Source: a virus. From it: a DNA stretch of 64,000 nucleotides. This document shows, piece after piece, positions 15,256 to 24,855 of the stretch (position 1 is the first letter of the stretch; each line of letters opens with the position of its first letter). The stretch spans positions 1 to 64,000 of IMG/VR virus record IMGVR_UViG_3300046533_000294. One strand, written 5' to 3'. Both the position numbers and the translations under genes were made by a program. Below the pieces are notes generated by a model that had not been told where the DNA came from, ran no database searches, and worked only from the letters and a program-made list of their open reading frames with translations.

Positions 15256-17451
15256 ATGCCACCGAATCTGACCACCGGCCCTAGCACCCCAGTCCTGGAT
15301 GCTTTCAACAGGGCCAATGGCGCCATGGGCCCGAACTGGAGTTTTCCGGCTGCGGTGTCGGCTGACATCGGTTGTGCAATTTCCGGCAATCAGATGGGGT
15401 CTCAGTTGCAGCCCTCATCCGATTATTGGAACGCGCAGGTATTCGACTTCACTGCTGGCCCTGTCGAGAGCTATCTGGATATTGTCGTATCAGCAGCGTA
15501 CGGCATACAGGTTATTGGCTACATGTATGCTGTCGGATACCATTACCGCTTCGTCAGCGATGCAGTAAACAATAGACTGCGCCTAGTTGTATGTCAGGCC
15601 GGGGCTGATACCAATGTTCATCAGACTGATGGCGTAAACGTATCTGGTGGCGGACAAATGTGGATGTGGGTCGAGCCGACCCCGAGCGGCCCAGGGCTCG
15701 ACATGTACTGCATGTACCGCAATTCCCATGCCGGGGCGTGGACGCAAGCCTGGCCCGTTTACACGGACACCAACTTGCTCAGGACTTCTGGCTACGTCGG
15801 TGTCCGTTTGGCATCTAGTCAAACATTTAACTCCTTCATCGACAATTTCGGCGGTGGCGCGACCGCAGTATCTAACACCGTCGTAGCTCCGCCAGCGAGC
15901 GTAACGATGAGATCAGTAGCACCTGTGTCTCGGATAGACGATACAGTTGTATCCCCACCAGCTACTGTCAATGCGCAGTCTGTCGCACCGCTGGTCTCGA
16001 TCCCGAAGACAGTTGTAGCTCCGTTTGCGAGTTTTAGCTCGCAGTCGGTAGCTCCTGCCATCTCGGGCACTGCTGTAGTTATCAGTCCACCCGCGCTCTT
16101 CAATAGTCTGGCCGTCGCTCCGATCTCGGTGTTGTCTCCGCTTGTGCTCCCTGGCGCAGCAACATGGACGGCTACAGTCGTCGCGCCAGGGATAGGACGA
16201 CAGATCATTAGCTCAGCCGGGATCTTCACCACTACGGCAACTGCCCCTGGAACCGGCAGCACGGTAGCTCCGAATGCTGGGACATGGACGGCAGCTATCG
16301 CTACGCCGGTGACGGTGGTGTCGGTTCTGCCAACTGCTCCAATCTTCACAGTCAGTTCCGTGGCCCCGACCGTCATCCAAGGCTTGTTCTCGTTCCCCAA
16401 CGCTATGATGTTCACGGCCCAAGGCGTTACTCCATCTTTGATCATCGTTCAGGTGCTGACGATTCCCGCCGCGACTTGGACGGCAACGATCGCTACGCCT
16501 CTCTTGATCAAGACGTTGATCCCGAATGCAGCTCTAGTGACATTTCCGATCGTTGCACCTGCGCTCGCGATCGTTCTGCCCGCGACATCCGCGCTGGAGA
16601 CGTACTTGTCATCGACCCCCTCCTTCGTTGCGGGCTCGGGGCAGTCGCTTGCCGTTCCACCCGCGATGTTCTCGGCAGTTTCTGGTGCTATCTCTACATC
16701 GGTGTATGTCGTTGTGCCTGTTGCTCAGTTTATGTCAGTCGGTGCAGCTCCGACTCTCATCAACGCTTTGGTCTCCACTGCCGCAATCGTGTCGATGAAT
16801 AGTTCGGCTCCACTCGTTACTCTTAACCCGATCGTTTCTGGGCCGGTGTCTGTTGTCACGATGCGCGCAAACGCGCCGGGCATTCTGACCGGGATTGGCT
16901 CAACCGCAGCTGTCTTCACGGCGAGCGCGGCGACTCCGATCCCTGGCAACGCACAGGCGATTACTCCTGCGATGTTCAGTGCTGTCATATCGACTGTTCG
17001 GTTCGAGATTGCATCACTTCCGCTGGCGATCAAGACGACGTTCACGAGCGCGGCCTCTGTGGCGATGGTCGTACAGTTGCCGGTCGGAGTCTGGACTGCT
17101 GATGCTAGCTCTCCCCAGCTCGCAGTTCAAGTGTCCACTCTGGCCGGCATTCTAACGATGCCTGTGATGCCCATTTCGATGGACATCGAGAAGAAGGTCT
17201 TTGCGGATGTGGCCCGCTGGACTACTTCTACACAGGCACCGACGCCATCAATCAGTTTGACGAGTCCCGCACCGATCTGGGTCGGTTCGCCGCAGAATCC
17301 CCAGATCGGGCGGGGCACCATTGCTGTTCCCGCCATCGCTACCTTCCTGTGTGTTGAGCCAGGTCTGGTACAGGAGAGCACGCAAGCAGTTTACACGTAT
17401 GTGCCTGGTGAAGTTGTCGAGTCGAATGCGTGGCCGATGTGGCAACACTAA
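15256..17451 (+). CDS. Large repeat-rich virion protein with N-terminal lectin-like domain (A)
   Basis: A 731-residue protein. Residues about 12-210 form a beta-sandwich-like domain running from LDAFNRANGAMGPNW to SFIDNFGGG. The same framed domain begins the tail protein at 32917. The rest consists of roughly 25 degenerate repeats of about 18-25 residues, each with a VAPPA or VVAPFASF-like strand followed by SVAP. ATG chosen after GGTGGG. Neighbours are structural, so a whisker or surface fibre that binds sugars is plausible. Strand content and repeats are seen; binding is inference. Confidence 0.65.
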   Translation: MPPNLTTGPSTPVLDAFNRANGAMGPNWSFPAAVSADIGCAISGNQMGSQLQPSSDYWNAQVFDFTAGPVESYLDIVVSAAYGIQVIGYMYAVGYHYRFVSDAVNNRLRLVVCQAGADTNVHQTDGVNVSGGGQMWMWVEPTPSGPGLDMYCMYRNSHAGAWTQAWPVYTDTNLLRTSGYVGVRLASSQTFNSFIDNFGGGATAVSNTVVAPPASVTMRSVAPVSRIDDTVVSPPATVNAQSVAPLVSIPKTVVAPFASFSSQSVAPAISGTAVVISPPALFNSLAVAPISVLSPLVLPGAATWTATVVAPGIGRQIISSAGIFTTTATAPGTGSTVAPNAGTWTAAIATPVTVVSVLPTAPIFTVSSVAPTVIQGLFSFPNAMMFTAQGVTPSLIIVQVLTIPAATWTATIATPLLIKTLIPNAALVTFPIVAPALAIVLPATSALETYLSSTPSFVAGSGQSLAVPPAMFSAVSGAISTSVYVVVPVAQFMSVGAAPTLINALVSTAAIVSMNSSAPLVTLNPIVSGPVSVVTMRANAPGILTGIGSTAAVFTASAATPIPGNAQAITPAMFSAVISTVRFEIASLPLAIKTTFTSAASVAMVVQLPVGVWTADASSPQLAVQVSTLAGILTMPVMPISMDIEKKVFADVARWTTSTQAPTPSISLTSPAPIWVGSPQNPQIGRGTIAVPAIATFLCVEPGLVQESTQAVYTYVPGEVVESNAWPMWQH

Positions 17452-20186
17452 TCTGGAACGAAGATTTCGAGACGAACGCGATTGGCACAATCTTTTCTGG
17501 CGGGAATGCCTCGATCGACACCGTTGTCTTCAAAACTGGGGCCAAATCGGGCAAGTTCTCTGGTGATCCGGGTTACGGGCTCCACACCTGGGCTTCTGGC
17601 CCCATCACTGTATTCAAAGCTTGGATCCGCCTTGCATCCATTCCGAGTCAGGGCATTGAATTGATGACTTTGAACGGTGGCCCTCGTTTCGGTTACGACA
17701 TAGCTTCAAACAAGTTCGGATGGATCAATGGAACAGCACAAGTGATGGATCGCCTGTCTGCTGTTACGCCGGTAGCTGGACAATGGTATCTCTTGGAGTT
17801 CCGCGTCAATCAGTCCGCGAATCCGTGGGTGATAGACTACCAGATTGACGGCGTTCCCCAGACACAGATCACCTATGCCGTTGCTGCCTCAACAGTCAAC
17901 GCGATCTATCTCGGGCACACAACTGGGTTCTCGGTGTTCGTCACCCTTAACTGCGATGATGTACAGGCGTCTCAGACGGCGGCGGACTACCCGCTCAGCG
18001 TTGTTTCCAACACAGTGGTGTCTCCAGCAGCGGCATTCACTGCTAGATCCGTCGCTCCAGGCGTATCAGCCGACTGGCAAGTTGCGGCACCAGCGGCAGC
18101 CTTCACGGGGAGTTCTGTCGGCCCTACTCTATTCATCGGGACTAGCAACACGGTCGTAGCTCCACCGGCGACGTTCACTGGTAGTGCAGTTGCTCCGACT
18201 CTGATCGTCAGCGTTACGATCTCGGCTCCAGCCGCTACCTTCAACGCCAGCTCCGTCGCGCCACTTGTCTCGCGCACGGGACTAGTCATAGCCCCACCCG
18301 CGATCTTCACAAGCACGGCTGTTGCGCCACCAGTTTCAGGATCGGGGAACGTATCGGCCTCGCCAGCGACAACTAGCTTCACATCAGTCGCGCCGATCCC
18401 CACGGTGTCACTGACAATTTCAGCACCACCGGCGACTTTCTCAGCGTCGTCCGTCTCGCCGTTCCTGGGGCAGTCGCGGATCATTACGCCGCCAGCAGGG
18501 ATTTGGACAGCGACGGCTGTAGCTCCGGTAATCGGCAACACCGTGACGACAACTTGGCTGACAATCTCGAACGGAACATTCGAGACAGACGTATCCGGGT
18601 GGACTACCGCAGGTGGTTACTTCAACAATTCAGGAGCGACCTTAGCACGCGATGCAACGACAGCACATTCCGGCGTCGCATCTATGCTAATGACCACGGA
18701 TGGAGTCTCCGCTTCTGAAGGGTGTCGTTTCAGCATAAATATTGCTGCTGGAGTAACATACTTGTTCTCAGCTTGGCTAAAGGGGACAGGACAAGTTAAA
18801 CTAGCCGCAGGTGGTGGAGGCTTCACGCCGGTGGCAGGCCCTACCATTACTTTGACTCCAGCTTGGACGATGTATACGTTCGCCTGGACGCCAACAGCGA
18901 GTGGCCTCACGAACTTCACGATTGTCCAAGTGGGGCAAGGAGTCATCTCGGTCAACATCGATGATGTTTCTGTTGCACAGAACGTGTTTGCATCGATAGC
19001 ACCAACACTATCGGTTGCTGTTGCTGTACAAGCTACTCCTGCACTGGTGACGTTCTCATCCGTCGCACCAGCTATCAACTTCCCCAGCACCATAACGGCC
19101 TCACCGGCGGTAGCTACGTTCACTGCCATTTCTGCTGGGCTTTCACTTGGTGGTGGAGTTGTGCCCAACGCGGCAACGACGACATTCAGTTCAGTGGCGC
19201 CGATTCTTCAAGTCCCAAACACGATAGTCTCTCCGGTCGCAATATTCTCGGCTACAGCAGTTCCTCCGGTTCCGAGTGGGGCAGGGGCAGTGGCCGTCCC
19301 TCCAGCAGTCTGGACTGCGACAGTCGTAGCCCCGTCTCTCAGCCGGATTGCTACTGTACCAGCAGGAGTCTTTACTGCGGTGGTGATTGCTGGGAATCCC
19401 TCGCTCACAATCCCGGTGCCATTCGCCACGATGACGACTGTTAGCACTCCTCCGGCTATCGCTTTTGGAGCGAGTGTCACTATCGCAGCTCTGACCGTTA
19501 CCATGGCTGCGGTCGCTCCGACTCTGCTCGCTGGGCAGGGGGCCATTCTAACTCCGCAGGCAGCGATCTGGACGGCGACTGGCGTCGGGCCGTTCATCTT
19601 CATACACTCGTTCTATCCTGCGCCTCCGGCCCTCGCAACGTTCACGAGTGCCGCTCCGGGAGTTATCGCTGGGTCAGGGACTATCGTCGTTGTACCGGCT
19701 GCTACGGCTAGCTACGCTGCCGCTGCGCCGATCGTCGTTATCCCTGGCGGTGTTACAGTCCCGCCGGCATTGCTGACGATGTCAGCGCCTATCCCATCCC
19801 CAGGCATTGGCGAGTCCGTCACAGTTCCGGCGGGGGCATCAACTTTCGTGATAGTCTCTCCGGTGATCAATACCGGAACAATTGTCGGGGCTCCAGCCGG
19901 TGCTTGGCAGGCGACTTCGGCTACCCCCCAAGTCGCCATCCGGCTGGCTGCCCCGGCAGGGGTTGTTGCATACACCTCAACTGCTCCGACGGGCGGCGTG
20001 TTCCAGTTCGTGATCGCACCGATCGGCAAGGCGACTTTCCGATCAGTAGCACCATTGATCATCGGCGTCAGCGTCGGCACGGAGTTCACGTATACTCCGG
20101 GATCCATCTGGCAGCACTCGATGACTAGCGGCGATGCGATGCAGCCTCAGACCGGACGGATCGTTCAAACATACGAGAGGTTCTGA
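17430..20186 (+). CDS. Large repeat-rich virion protein with lectin-like domains (B)
   Basis: A 918-residue relative of the preceding protein, overlapping it by 22 bases. Residues about 5-190 form a concanavalin-like sandwich (FETNAIGTIFSGG, then HTWASGPITVFKAWIRL). After repeats of the APPATFTGSAVAP kind, a second jelly-roll-like domain appears near residues 370-520 (TFETDVSGWTTAGGYFNNSG), followed by more repeats. It ends in FTYTPGSIWQHS, close to the FTYTP/YTYVP end of protein A. Two long, fibre-like surface proteins side by side in the head-neck gap are unusual. Confidence 0.65.
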   Translation: MADVATLIWNEDFETNAIGTIFSGGNASIDTVVFKTGAKSGKFSGDPGYGLHTWASGPITVFKAWIRLASIPSQGIELMTLNGGPRFGYDIASNKFGWINGTAQVMDRLSAVTPVAGQWYLLEFRVNQSANPWVIDYQIDGVPQTQITYAVAASTVNAIYLGHTTGFSVFVTLNCDDVQASQTAADYPLSVVSNTVVSPAAAFTARSVAPGVSADWQVAAPAAAFTGSSVGPTLFIGTSNTVVAPPATFTGSAVAPTLIVSVTISAPAATFNASSVAPLVSRTGLVIAPPAIFTSTAVAPPVSGSGNVSASPATTSFTSVAPIPTVSLTISAPPATFSASSVSPFLGQSRIITPPAGIWTATAVAPVIGNTVTTTWLTISNGTFETDVSGWTTAGGYFNNSGATLARDATTAHSGVASMLMTTDGVSASEGCRFSINIAAGVTYLFSAWLKGTGQVKLAAGGGGFTPVAGPTITLTPAWTMYTFAWTPTASGLTNFTIVQVGQGVISVNIDDVSVAQNVFASIAPTLSVAVAVQATPALVTFSSVAPAINFPSTITASPAVATFTAISAGLSLGGGVVPNAATTTFSSVAPILQVPNTIVSPVAIFSATAVPPVPSGAGAVAVPPAVWTATVVAPSLSRIATVPAGVFTAVVIAGNPSLTIPVPFATMTTVSTPPAIAFGASVTIAALTVTMAAVAPTLLAGQGAILTPQAAIWTATGVGPFIFIHSFYPAPPALATFTSAAPGVIAGSGTIVVVPAATASYAAAAPIVVIPGGVTVPPALLTMSAPIPSPGIGESVTVPAGASTFVIVSPVINTGTIVGAPAGAWQATSATPQVAIRLAAPAGVVAYTSTAPTGGVFQFVIAPIGKATFRSVAPLIIGVSVGTEFTYTPGSIWQHSMTSGDAMQPQTGRIVQTYERF

Positions 20187-20917
20187 TGCCTTACTCGATC
20201 ACATTCGAGGACTACACCCCGCCACCGAAGTTCGATGGGCTGCCATGGACTGAGATCCACATTGAGGAGGCGCCAGTTACGACTGGGCCGTGGACTGAGA
20301 TCGATGTGCAGCCCATCGTTCCACTCGACTCCGATCCAACGGAACCGATGGCGCGTGCCTTCACCACGGACAACGCGACGCTCATCGCTGGCTGGTATCA
20401 GATCATCTTCCACGATGCCGCCGCGTCCACGGCAGTTCCCACGACTCCGATCCAGAATGTTCCTGTTGATACGATGCCCTATCTGCCAACCTTGGCAGAC
20501 ATCGGTGCGCTCATGCACGCTAGGACGCTCGACACGACTGGGAAAGAGATCGCCACCTTCAACAATAACACGCGACCGACTGGAGACGAAGTCAACCGCC
20601 TTATCCTCCAGGCATCCGACGACGTGACGACTGCGATCGACACCGACATCCCTGCGGGCGCGTACCGCTACGCCAAGCAAGCGATCATCTACCGCACAGC
20701 GATGCTAGTCGAGCTGGGTTACTGGCCGGAGCAGATCAACACCGGCCGCTCGCCCTATCCCCAATACTCGGATCTGTTCAACGCTTTCTTCATCAACCTA
20801 GAAAGCGCCGTCAGTCGAGAGCGCGAAGAAGCAATCTCTGGTGAGGACACTGGCAGTCCAGGAATGGCTGTCTACTCCTTCCCGCCCGGGCCTTGCGCAG
20901 GGAGCATCCGCTGGTGA
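20186..20917 (+). CDS. Head-tail connector/adaptor protein
   Basis: A 243-residue protein. The segment YLPTLADIGALMHARTLDTT followed by DEVNRLILQASDDVTTAI and AKQAIIYRTAMLVELGYWPE is helical and resembles HK97 gp6-like adaptors that dock under the portal. The first 90 residues are a separate beta-rich region. It is followed directly by gp10-like and completion proteins, the expected neck order. Confidence 0.6.
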   Translation: MPYSITFEDYTPPPKFDGLPWTEIHIEEAPVTTGPWTEIDVQPIVPLDSDPTEPMARAFTTDNATLIAGWYQIIFHDAAASTAVPTTPIQNVPVDTMPYLPTLADIGALMHARTLDTTGKEIATFNNNTRPTGDEVNRLILQASDDVTTAIDTDIPAGAYRYAKQAIIYRTAMLVELGYWPEQINTGRSPYPQYSDLFNAFFINLESAVSREREEAISGEDTGSPGMAVYSFPPGPCAGSIRW

Positions 20918-21558
20918 GCGCACTCACCTACAGCAGGTTCTCCGCCTCAAAGACAGAGATCGCAGCGATTGCTGCCAAGTACACCAAGATCGGTGAGAAG
21001 GTCGCCGACACGACTCCGGCTATGGATCTGATCGCAGACTATCTCCAGTTGATCTTCGAGAAGAACTTTGAGTCGTGGGGCAGGCGCAAGGGTGGATCTT
21101 GGCCAGCTCTGAAACAAGCAACGATCAAGAAGAAGCTAAGGCTGGTAGGTGCAGGTGGAGGGCATAGACTCCAAGGCGGGTATGCGTTCGGTGGAGGGTT
21201 CTTCATCCGGCCCAAAGGATCGAGTGGCGTCAAAGGTGTGTTCAGGCCTGCGCAAGGTGCCATCCATGTATACGAGCCTGTGCGCCTAACGGACAGATTG
21301 TTCAACGCTGCGAGTGGGAAGTCCTCCGAGACAGTCCGGCAGACGCTGCATAACAAGGCGCTGGTTGGAGTCGAAGGAATCCCGTACGCAAAGGTTCAGC
21401 GATTCGGTGGGGGCAACAAGATCCCGGCTCGTGACTACATGATGGTGGACGAGCAGGACAGGATCGAGATGCTGAGGATTCTGGAGACTTACATATTCCA
21501 GGTAACGATCGGCGGTCAGCGACGGCCCAAGGGACTGGGTGGCTTTGTCTTCGGTTGA
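20914..21558 (+). CDS. Neck protein, HK97 gp10 / virion morphogenesis-like
   Basis: A 214-residue protein. GTG at 20914 overlaps the preceding TGA and has GGGAG upstream. Features of the family include an N-terminal helix, the FESWGRRKGGSWPALKQATI segment and LVGVEGIPYAKVQRFGGGNK with PARDYMMV, typical of phage virion morphogenesis (gpG-type) proteins that end with a PAR-type loop. It should help join head and tail. Confidence 0.65.
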   Translation: MSALTYSRFSASKTEIAAIAAKYTKIGEKVADTTPAMDLIADYLQLIFEKNFESWGRRKGGSWPALKQATIKKKLRLVGAGGGHRLQGGYAFGGGFFIRPKGSSGVKGVFRPAQGAIHVYEPVRLTDRLFNAASGKSSETVRQTLHNKALVGVEGIPYAKVQRFGGGNKIPARDYMMVDEQDRIEMLRILETYIFQVTIGGQRRPKGLGGFVFG

Positions 21559-22183
21559 TATCTTTCTACCCATCAAGGATGGGACGCAGGTTGAGGAGGC
21601 CGTCACTGAGCAGCTCGCTGCCTGGATGCCTGTCTATCTGCGCGAGCTAGAGATCCAGCGCGGTTGGCCTGCTGACAAGCATCTACCAGCTGTGCGATCG
21701 TACACAACGTTCAGCCGCCTCGATCACTTCGATGAGCAGCAGCTGCCCGGAGTCGTGGTGTACTCTCCTGGGCTCAATGGCGCTCCGAAGATGGAGGGCA
21801 ACGGCACCTACACGGCCGTCTGGAATATTAGTATTGCTGTCATAGTTTCAGCCATGGATCAAGCATCTACGAATACGTTGGCAAAAATGTACGCGGCTGC
21901 TGTGCGGAGCATCATGGTACAGAAGCCTAGTCTCGGTGGGTTTGCCGTTCATGTTGTCTGGCGAAACGAGAGCTATGACGATCTCGGATCGTCCGAAGGT
22001 GAACGGACATTCGCTGTCGGTGTTGGAGAGTTCGACGTGATGGTAGAGAATGTAGTCAACAAGATGGGAGGCCCGCGTACCTATCCATCCGCCGATCCGC
22101 CCGACCCGGTGCATCAGCCTGGCAGCCAGTGGCCAGAGGCGCAGGAAGTCGATGTCGATGTAGAGAAGGAAGGGGTGGCATGA
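21539..22183 (+). CDS. Tail completion / neck protein
   Basis: A 214-residue protein starting at GTG, overlapping the gene before by 20 bases. The pattern of an N-terminal helix, central strands (TYTAVWNISIAVIVSAMDQA) and a helix (ASTNTLAKMYAAAVRSIMVQ) resembles tail terminator proteins. The final 30 residues are acidic and Pro-rich. It precedes the sheath, where the terminator gene normally lies. Moderately sure of role, from context. Confidence 0.55.
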   Translation: MALSSVDIFLPIKDGTQVEEAVTEQLAAWMPVYLRELEIQRGWPADKHLPAVRSYTTFSRLDHFDEQQLPGVVVYSPGLNGAPKMEGNGTYTAVWNISIAVIVSAMDQASTNTLAKMYAAAVRSIMVQKPSLGGFAVHVVWRNESYDDLGSSEGERTFAVGVGEFDVMVENVVNKMGGPRTYPSADPPDPVHQPGSQWPEAQEVDVDVEKEGVA

Positions 22184-22365
22184 CGACAGTCAAGAACGTC
22201 GGCGCTCTGACTGACCTGGCCGATGGAAGCATCCTGGCGCCAGGAGAGACAAAGGACGTCACAGCGAAGTCGCTGGGCGACCCGTTCAACCAGCAGTTGA
22301 TCGAGGAAGGACGCATCATGGTCGTTTCCGAGGAGCCTAAGAGCAAGAAGGGTGGTGACAAATGA
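22180..22365 (+). CDS. Small hypothetical tail protein
   Basis: A 61-residue protein of simple beta pattern (MTTVKNVGALTDLADGSILA). ATG overlaps the upstream TGA and its own stop overlaps the sheath ATG, so it is translationally coupled on both sides. Function unknown. Confidence 0.55.
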   Translation: MTTVKNVGALTDLADGSILAPGETKDVTAKSLGDPFNQQLIEEGRIMVVSEEPKSKKGGDK

Positions 22366-23810
22366 GCAGGCCGGGAGTCGAGATTGCCCTGTTGGAAGAG
22401 CCGCCCGCAAGGACTCCTCCAATCGACACGGGCGTCTTCTTTGCGGTTGGCCCAGCACAAAAAGGGCCGACCAATGCTGCAGCTTTCCTCCGCAGCATGT
22501 CTGAGTTCGAGTCCATCTACGGCGATCGCATGACCTACAGCTATCTGTGGGATGCGATGGACTGCTATTTCAGGGAGGGCGGAAGTCGAGCGTACATCAG
22601 CCGCGTCGTCGGGCCTGCTCCGATCAACGCCACTCACAACTTCAAGGACGCATCGAACGCCGATACGATGACGGTCACGGCGAACAGCCCTGGAGTCTGG
22701 GGCAACAACATCACCGTCCAGATCACTGCCGGTTCGGTTGGTGGTACATTCGTGGTCAACGTGTTCTACAACGGTTTGCTTGTAGAACTCTCGCCGGATC
22801 TCCTTGCCGGCACGGATGCCGTCAACTGGTCGCAGTCGTCCGAGTACGTCATCATCACGGACATCGCGGCCAGCACGCTGGATCCAGCCGTCGTCGCAGC
22901 GACTGCGCTTGTCGGCGGAACGGACGACAACACGAACATCGTCGAGAACAACTGGACGACGGCTTACACCCTGTTCGACAAGGGTCTGGGGCCAGGCCAG
23001 GTCGCAGCTCCAGGCCACACGACGCAGGCGGGACAGACGGCTCTGCTCGCTCACGCAGACGCCAACAACCGAGTTGCGCTCGTGGACGCCATCGACTCGG
23101 GATCGAAGGCAACTCTGAAGTCGGCAGCTGCCGCGCTACAGGGCGCGGTGCCAGGGAATCGTCACGCAGCTCTGTTCGCTCCGTGGGCGATCGTTCCGGG
23201 CATCGTCGCCGGCACTACCCGCATCGTTCCGTGGTCGGCTATCGAGGCCGGCATCATCTCGCGTAACGACGCAAGCATGAGCCCGAACATCGCAGCAGCT
23301 GGTCTGGCGAACGGTCAGAGCGTCTACGCGATCGGACTCAGCCAGCCGCCGTGGATCGACGCCGACCGTCAGGATCTCAACGCCTCGTCGGTCAACGTCG
23401 TCCGGGCGCTGTTCAACGGAATCATGGCATACGGGTTCCGTTCTCTCGTCAATCCTGGCGGCGATCCGAACTGGGTGCCGTTCAGCAACAGTCGCCTCTT
23501 CATGGCGATCGTCGCCGATGCGGACGCCATCGCCGAGCAGTACGTGTTCGCACAGATCGACGGCAAAGGTCTCACCTTCAAGCAGTTCGGCGGCGATCTC
23601 TCGGGCATGATGATGACGTACTTCAACGAGGGCTCGCTGTACGGCAGCACACCAGACGCTGCCTTCTACGTGGACACCGGCGACACGGTGAACACGCCGA
23701 GCACGATCTCCAACCTGGAGATCCATGCAGTGATCTCCGTCAAGATGAGCCCGTTCGGAGAACTGGTTCACATCGACATCGTCAAGAAGCTCGTAACCGA
23801 AGCCGTCTAG
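22362..23810 (+). CDS. Contractile tail sheath protein
   Basis: A 482-residue protein with the sheath hallmarks: MSRPGVEIALLEEPP at the start, TGVFFAVGPAQKGPTNAAAF, the GGSRAYISRVVGP strand, a variable middle domain, and the conserved C-terminal half with PWAIVPG, PPWIDADR and a C-terminal IHAVISVKMSPFGELVHIDI strand that links subunits. It contracts to drive the tube through the envelope and identifies the phage as a myovirus type. Confidence 0.92.
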   Translation: MSRPGVEIALLEEPPARTPPIDTGVFFAVGPAQKGPTNAAAFLRSMSEFESIYGDRMTYSYLWDAMDCYFREGGSRAYISRVVGPAPINATHNFKDASNADTMTVTANSPGVWGNNITVQITAGSVGGTFVVNVFYNGLLVELSPDLLAGTDAVNWSQSSEYVIITDIAASTLDPAVVAATALVGGTDDNTNIVENNWTTAYTLFDKGLGPGQVAAPGHTTQAGQTALLAHADANNRVALVDAIDSGSKATLKSAAAALQGAVPGNRHAALFAPWAIVPGIVAGTTRIVPWSAIEAGIISRNDASMSPNIAAAGLANGQSVYAIGLSQPPWIDADRQDLNASSVNVVRALFNGIMAYGFRSLVNPGGDPNWVPFSNSRLFMAIVADADAIAEQYVFAQIDGKGLTFKQFGGDLSGMMMTYFNEGSLYGSTPDAAFYVDTGDTVNTPSTISNLEIHAVISVKMSPFGELVHIDIVKKLVTEAV

Positions 23811-23822
23811 GGGGTGAAGTAA

Positions 23823-24266
23823 ATGGCAACATCGCAAGGCGGGCCGACCAGGAAGGACACCTATGTCGTCACCGTCATCGTGGATGGCATCACGCTGCTG
23901 GAGCCGTTCGACAAGATGACAGGCGGGGATTTGGACTCAGACGAGTTCAAGTATTACCCCGGCGGCATGGTGCAGCCGATCTCTCTGGGCGGCAAGGTCA
24001 ACCCCAGCAACGTGGTCGTGTCTCGGTTGTATCGTCTGAACCGAGATCACACCAACTTGCAGCGACTCCTGAACGGGGTTGGCAAGGTCACGATGCGCGT
24101 TCTGAGGCAGCCTCTGGACATCGACGCCAACCCGTACGGGTCGCCGATCGTCTGGAACGGCATCCTCAAGCGAGTCACCGTGCCTGAGGTCGATTCGGAG
24201 TCCAGCGATCCAGGTCTGCTTGAACTAGAGATGACACCGGCGGGCAACCCGCACGTCGGCGGCTAA
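23823..24266 (+). CDS. Tail tube protein
   Basis: A 147-residue protein placed immediately after the sheath. It has the tube-protein layout: a short N-terminal strand (YVVTVIVDGITL), a loop with LDSDEFKYYPGGM, a helix-turn region and paired strands with VTVPEVDSESSDPGLLELEM. GGGGGTGAAG precedes the ATG. It forms the rigid inner tube surrounded by the sheath. Confidence 0.85.
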   Translation: MATSQGGPTRKDTYVVTVIVDGITLLEPFDKMTGGDLDSDEFKYYPGGMVQPISLGGKVNPSNVVVSRLYRLNRDHTNLQRLLNGVGKVTMRVLRQPLDIDANPYGSPIVWNGILKRVTVPEVDSESSDPGLLELEMTPAGNPHVGG

Positions 24267-24288
24267 ACGAGAACAGGGAGGGAGCGCC

Positions 24289-24855
24289 ATGCCAATGCCA
24301 GAAGACGAAACGAGGATCCAGCCCATTGTGGAGTCGGAGCAAGAGCTGGAGCCAGAGAACGGACTTGTCTCGGACGGCGTGCAGCGGAACATCATGGACA
24401 AGCTGCGCGCTGTCCGCGATGAGCAGACAGAAGGCATCACTTGCTTCATCACCGTCCCTGGTTACAATGGCCTGCTGAAAGCAGAGTACAGTGTCCTGCC
24501 GGCGAGAGAGATGAGCCAGATGGGCAAGAAGGTCGAGCGGCAGTTCAAGGACAACGCCGATCGTCAGCTACACGGGCTCATCGATGTACTCATCTCTGCC
24601 TGTCGAGGTCTGTACTACGTCGAGGACGACGATGGACTGACTCCGATTGACCCGGATGAGTCCGGCTATCCTCTCACCTACACCGACCCTCGCACTGCCA
24701 ATTACTTCCGACTGGGTGAAGCTCCGAGTGCAAGGGTCTGTTTGTTCGGGATCTTTCGCAACCAAGAGCCGAGCATCCTCGCCCACGGCATGAAACTGAG
24801 TCGTTGGTACGAGGATACGTCGAAAGATGTCGATGAGGGGTTCCTGGGGGAATAG
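24289..24855 (+). CDS. Tail assembly chaperone, short (G-like) form
   Basis: A 188-residue acidic protein after the tube gene. It coats the tape measure during tail assembly, as lambda gpG does. The reading frame ends in TTC CTG GGG GAA TAG. The run GGGGG at 24846-24850 lets a fraction of ribosomes slip back one base into the extension described in the next entry. Confidence 0.8.
   Translation: MPMPEDETRIQPIVESEQELEPENGLVSDGVQRNIMDKLRAVRDEQTEGITCFITVPGYNGLLKAEYSVLPAREMSQMGKKVERQFKDNADRQLHGLIDVLISACRGLYYVEDDDGLTPIDPDESGYPLTYTDPRTANYFRLGEAPSARVCLFGIFRNQEPSILAHGMKLSRWYEDTSKDVDEGFLGE

Noticed and set aside
15819-19603. Several - strand open frames of 130-210 codons opposite the repeat-rich virion proteins
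   Set aside because: They are shadows caused by Ala/Val/Pro-rich coding sequence; no ribosome sites and they contradict the direction of the operon.
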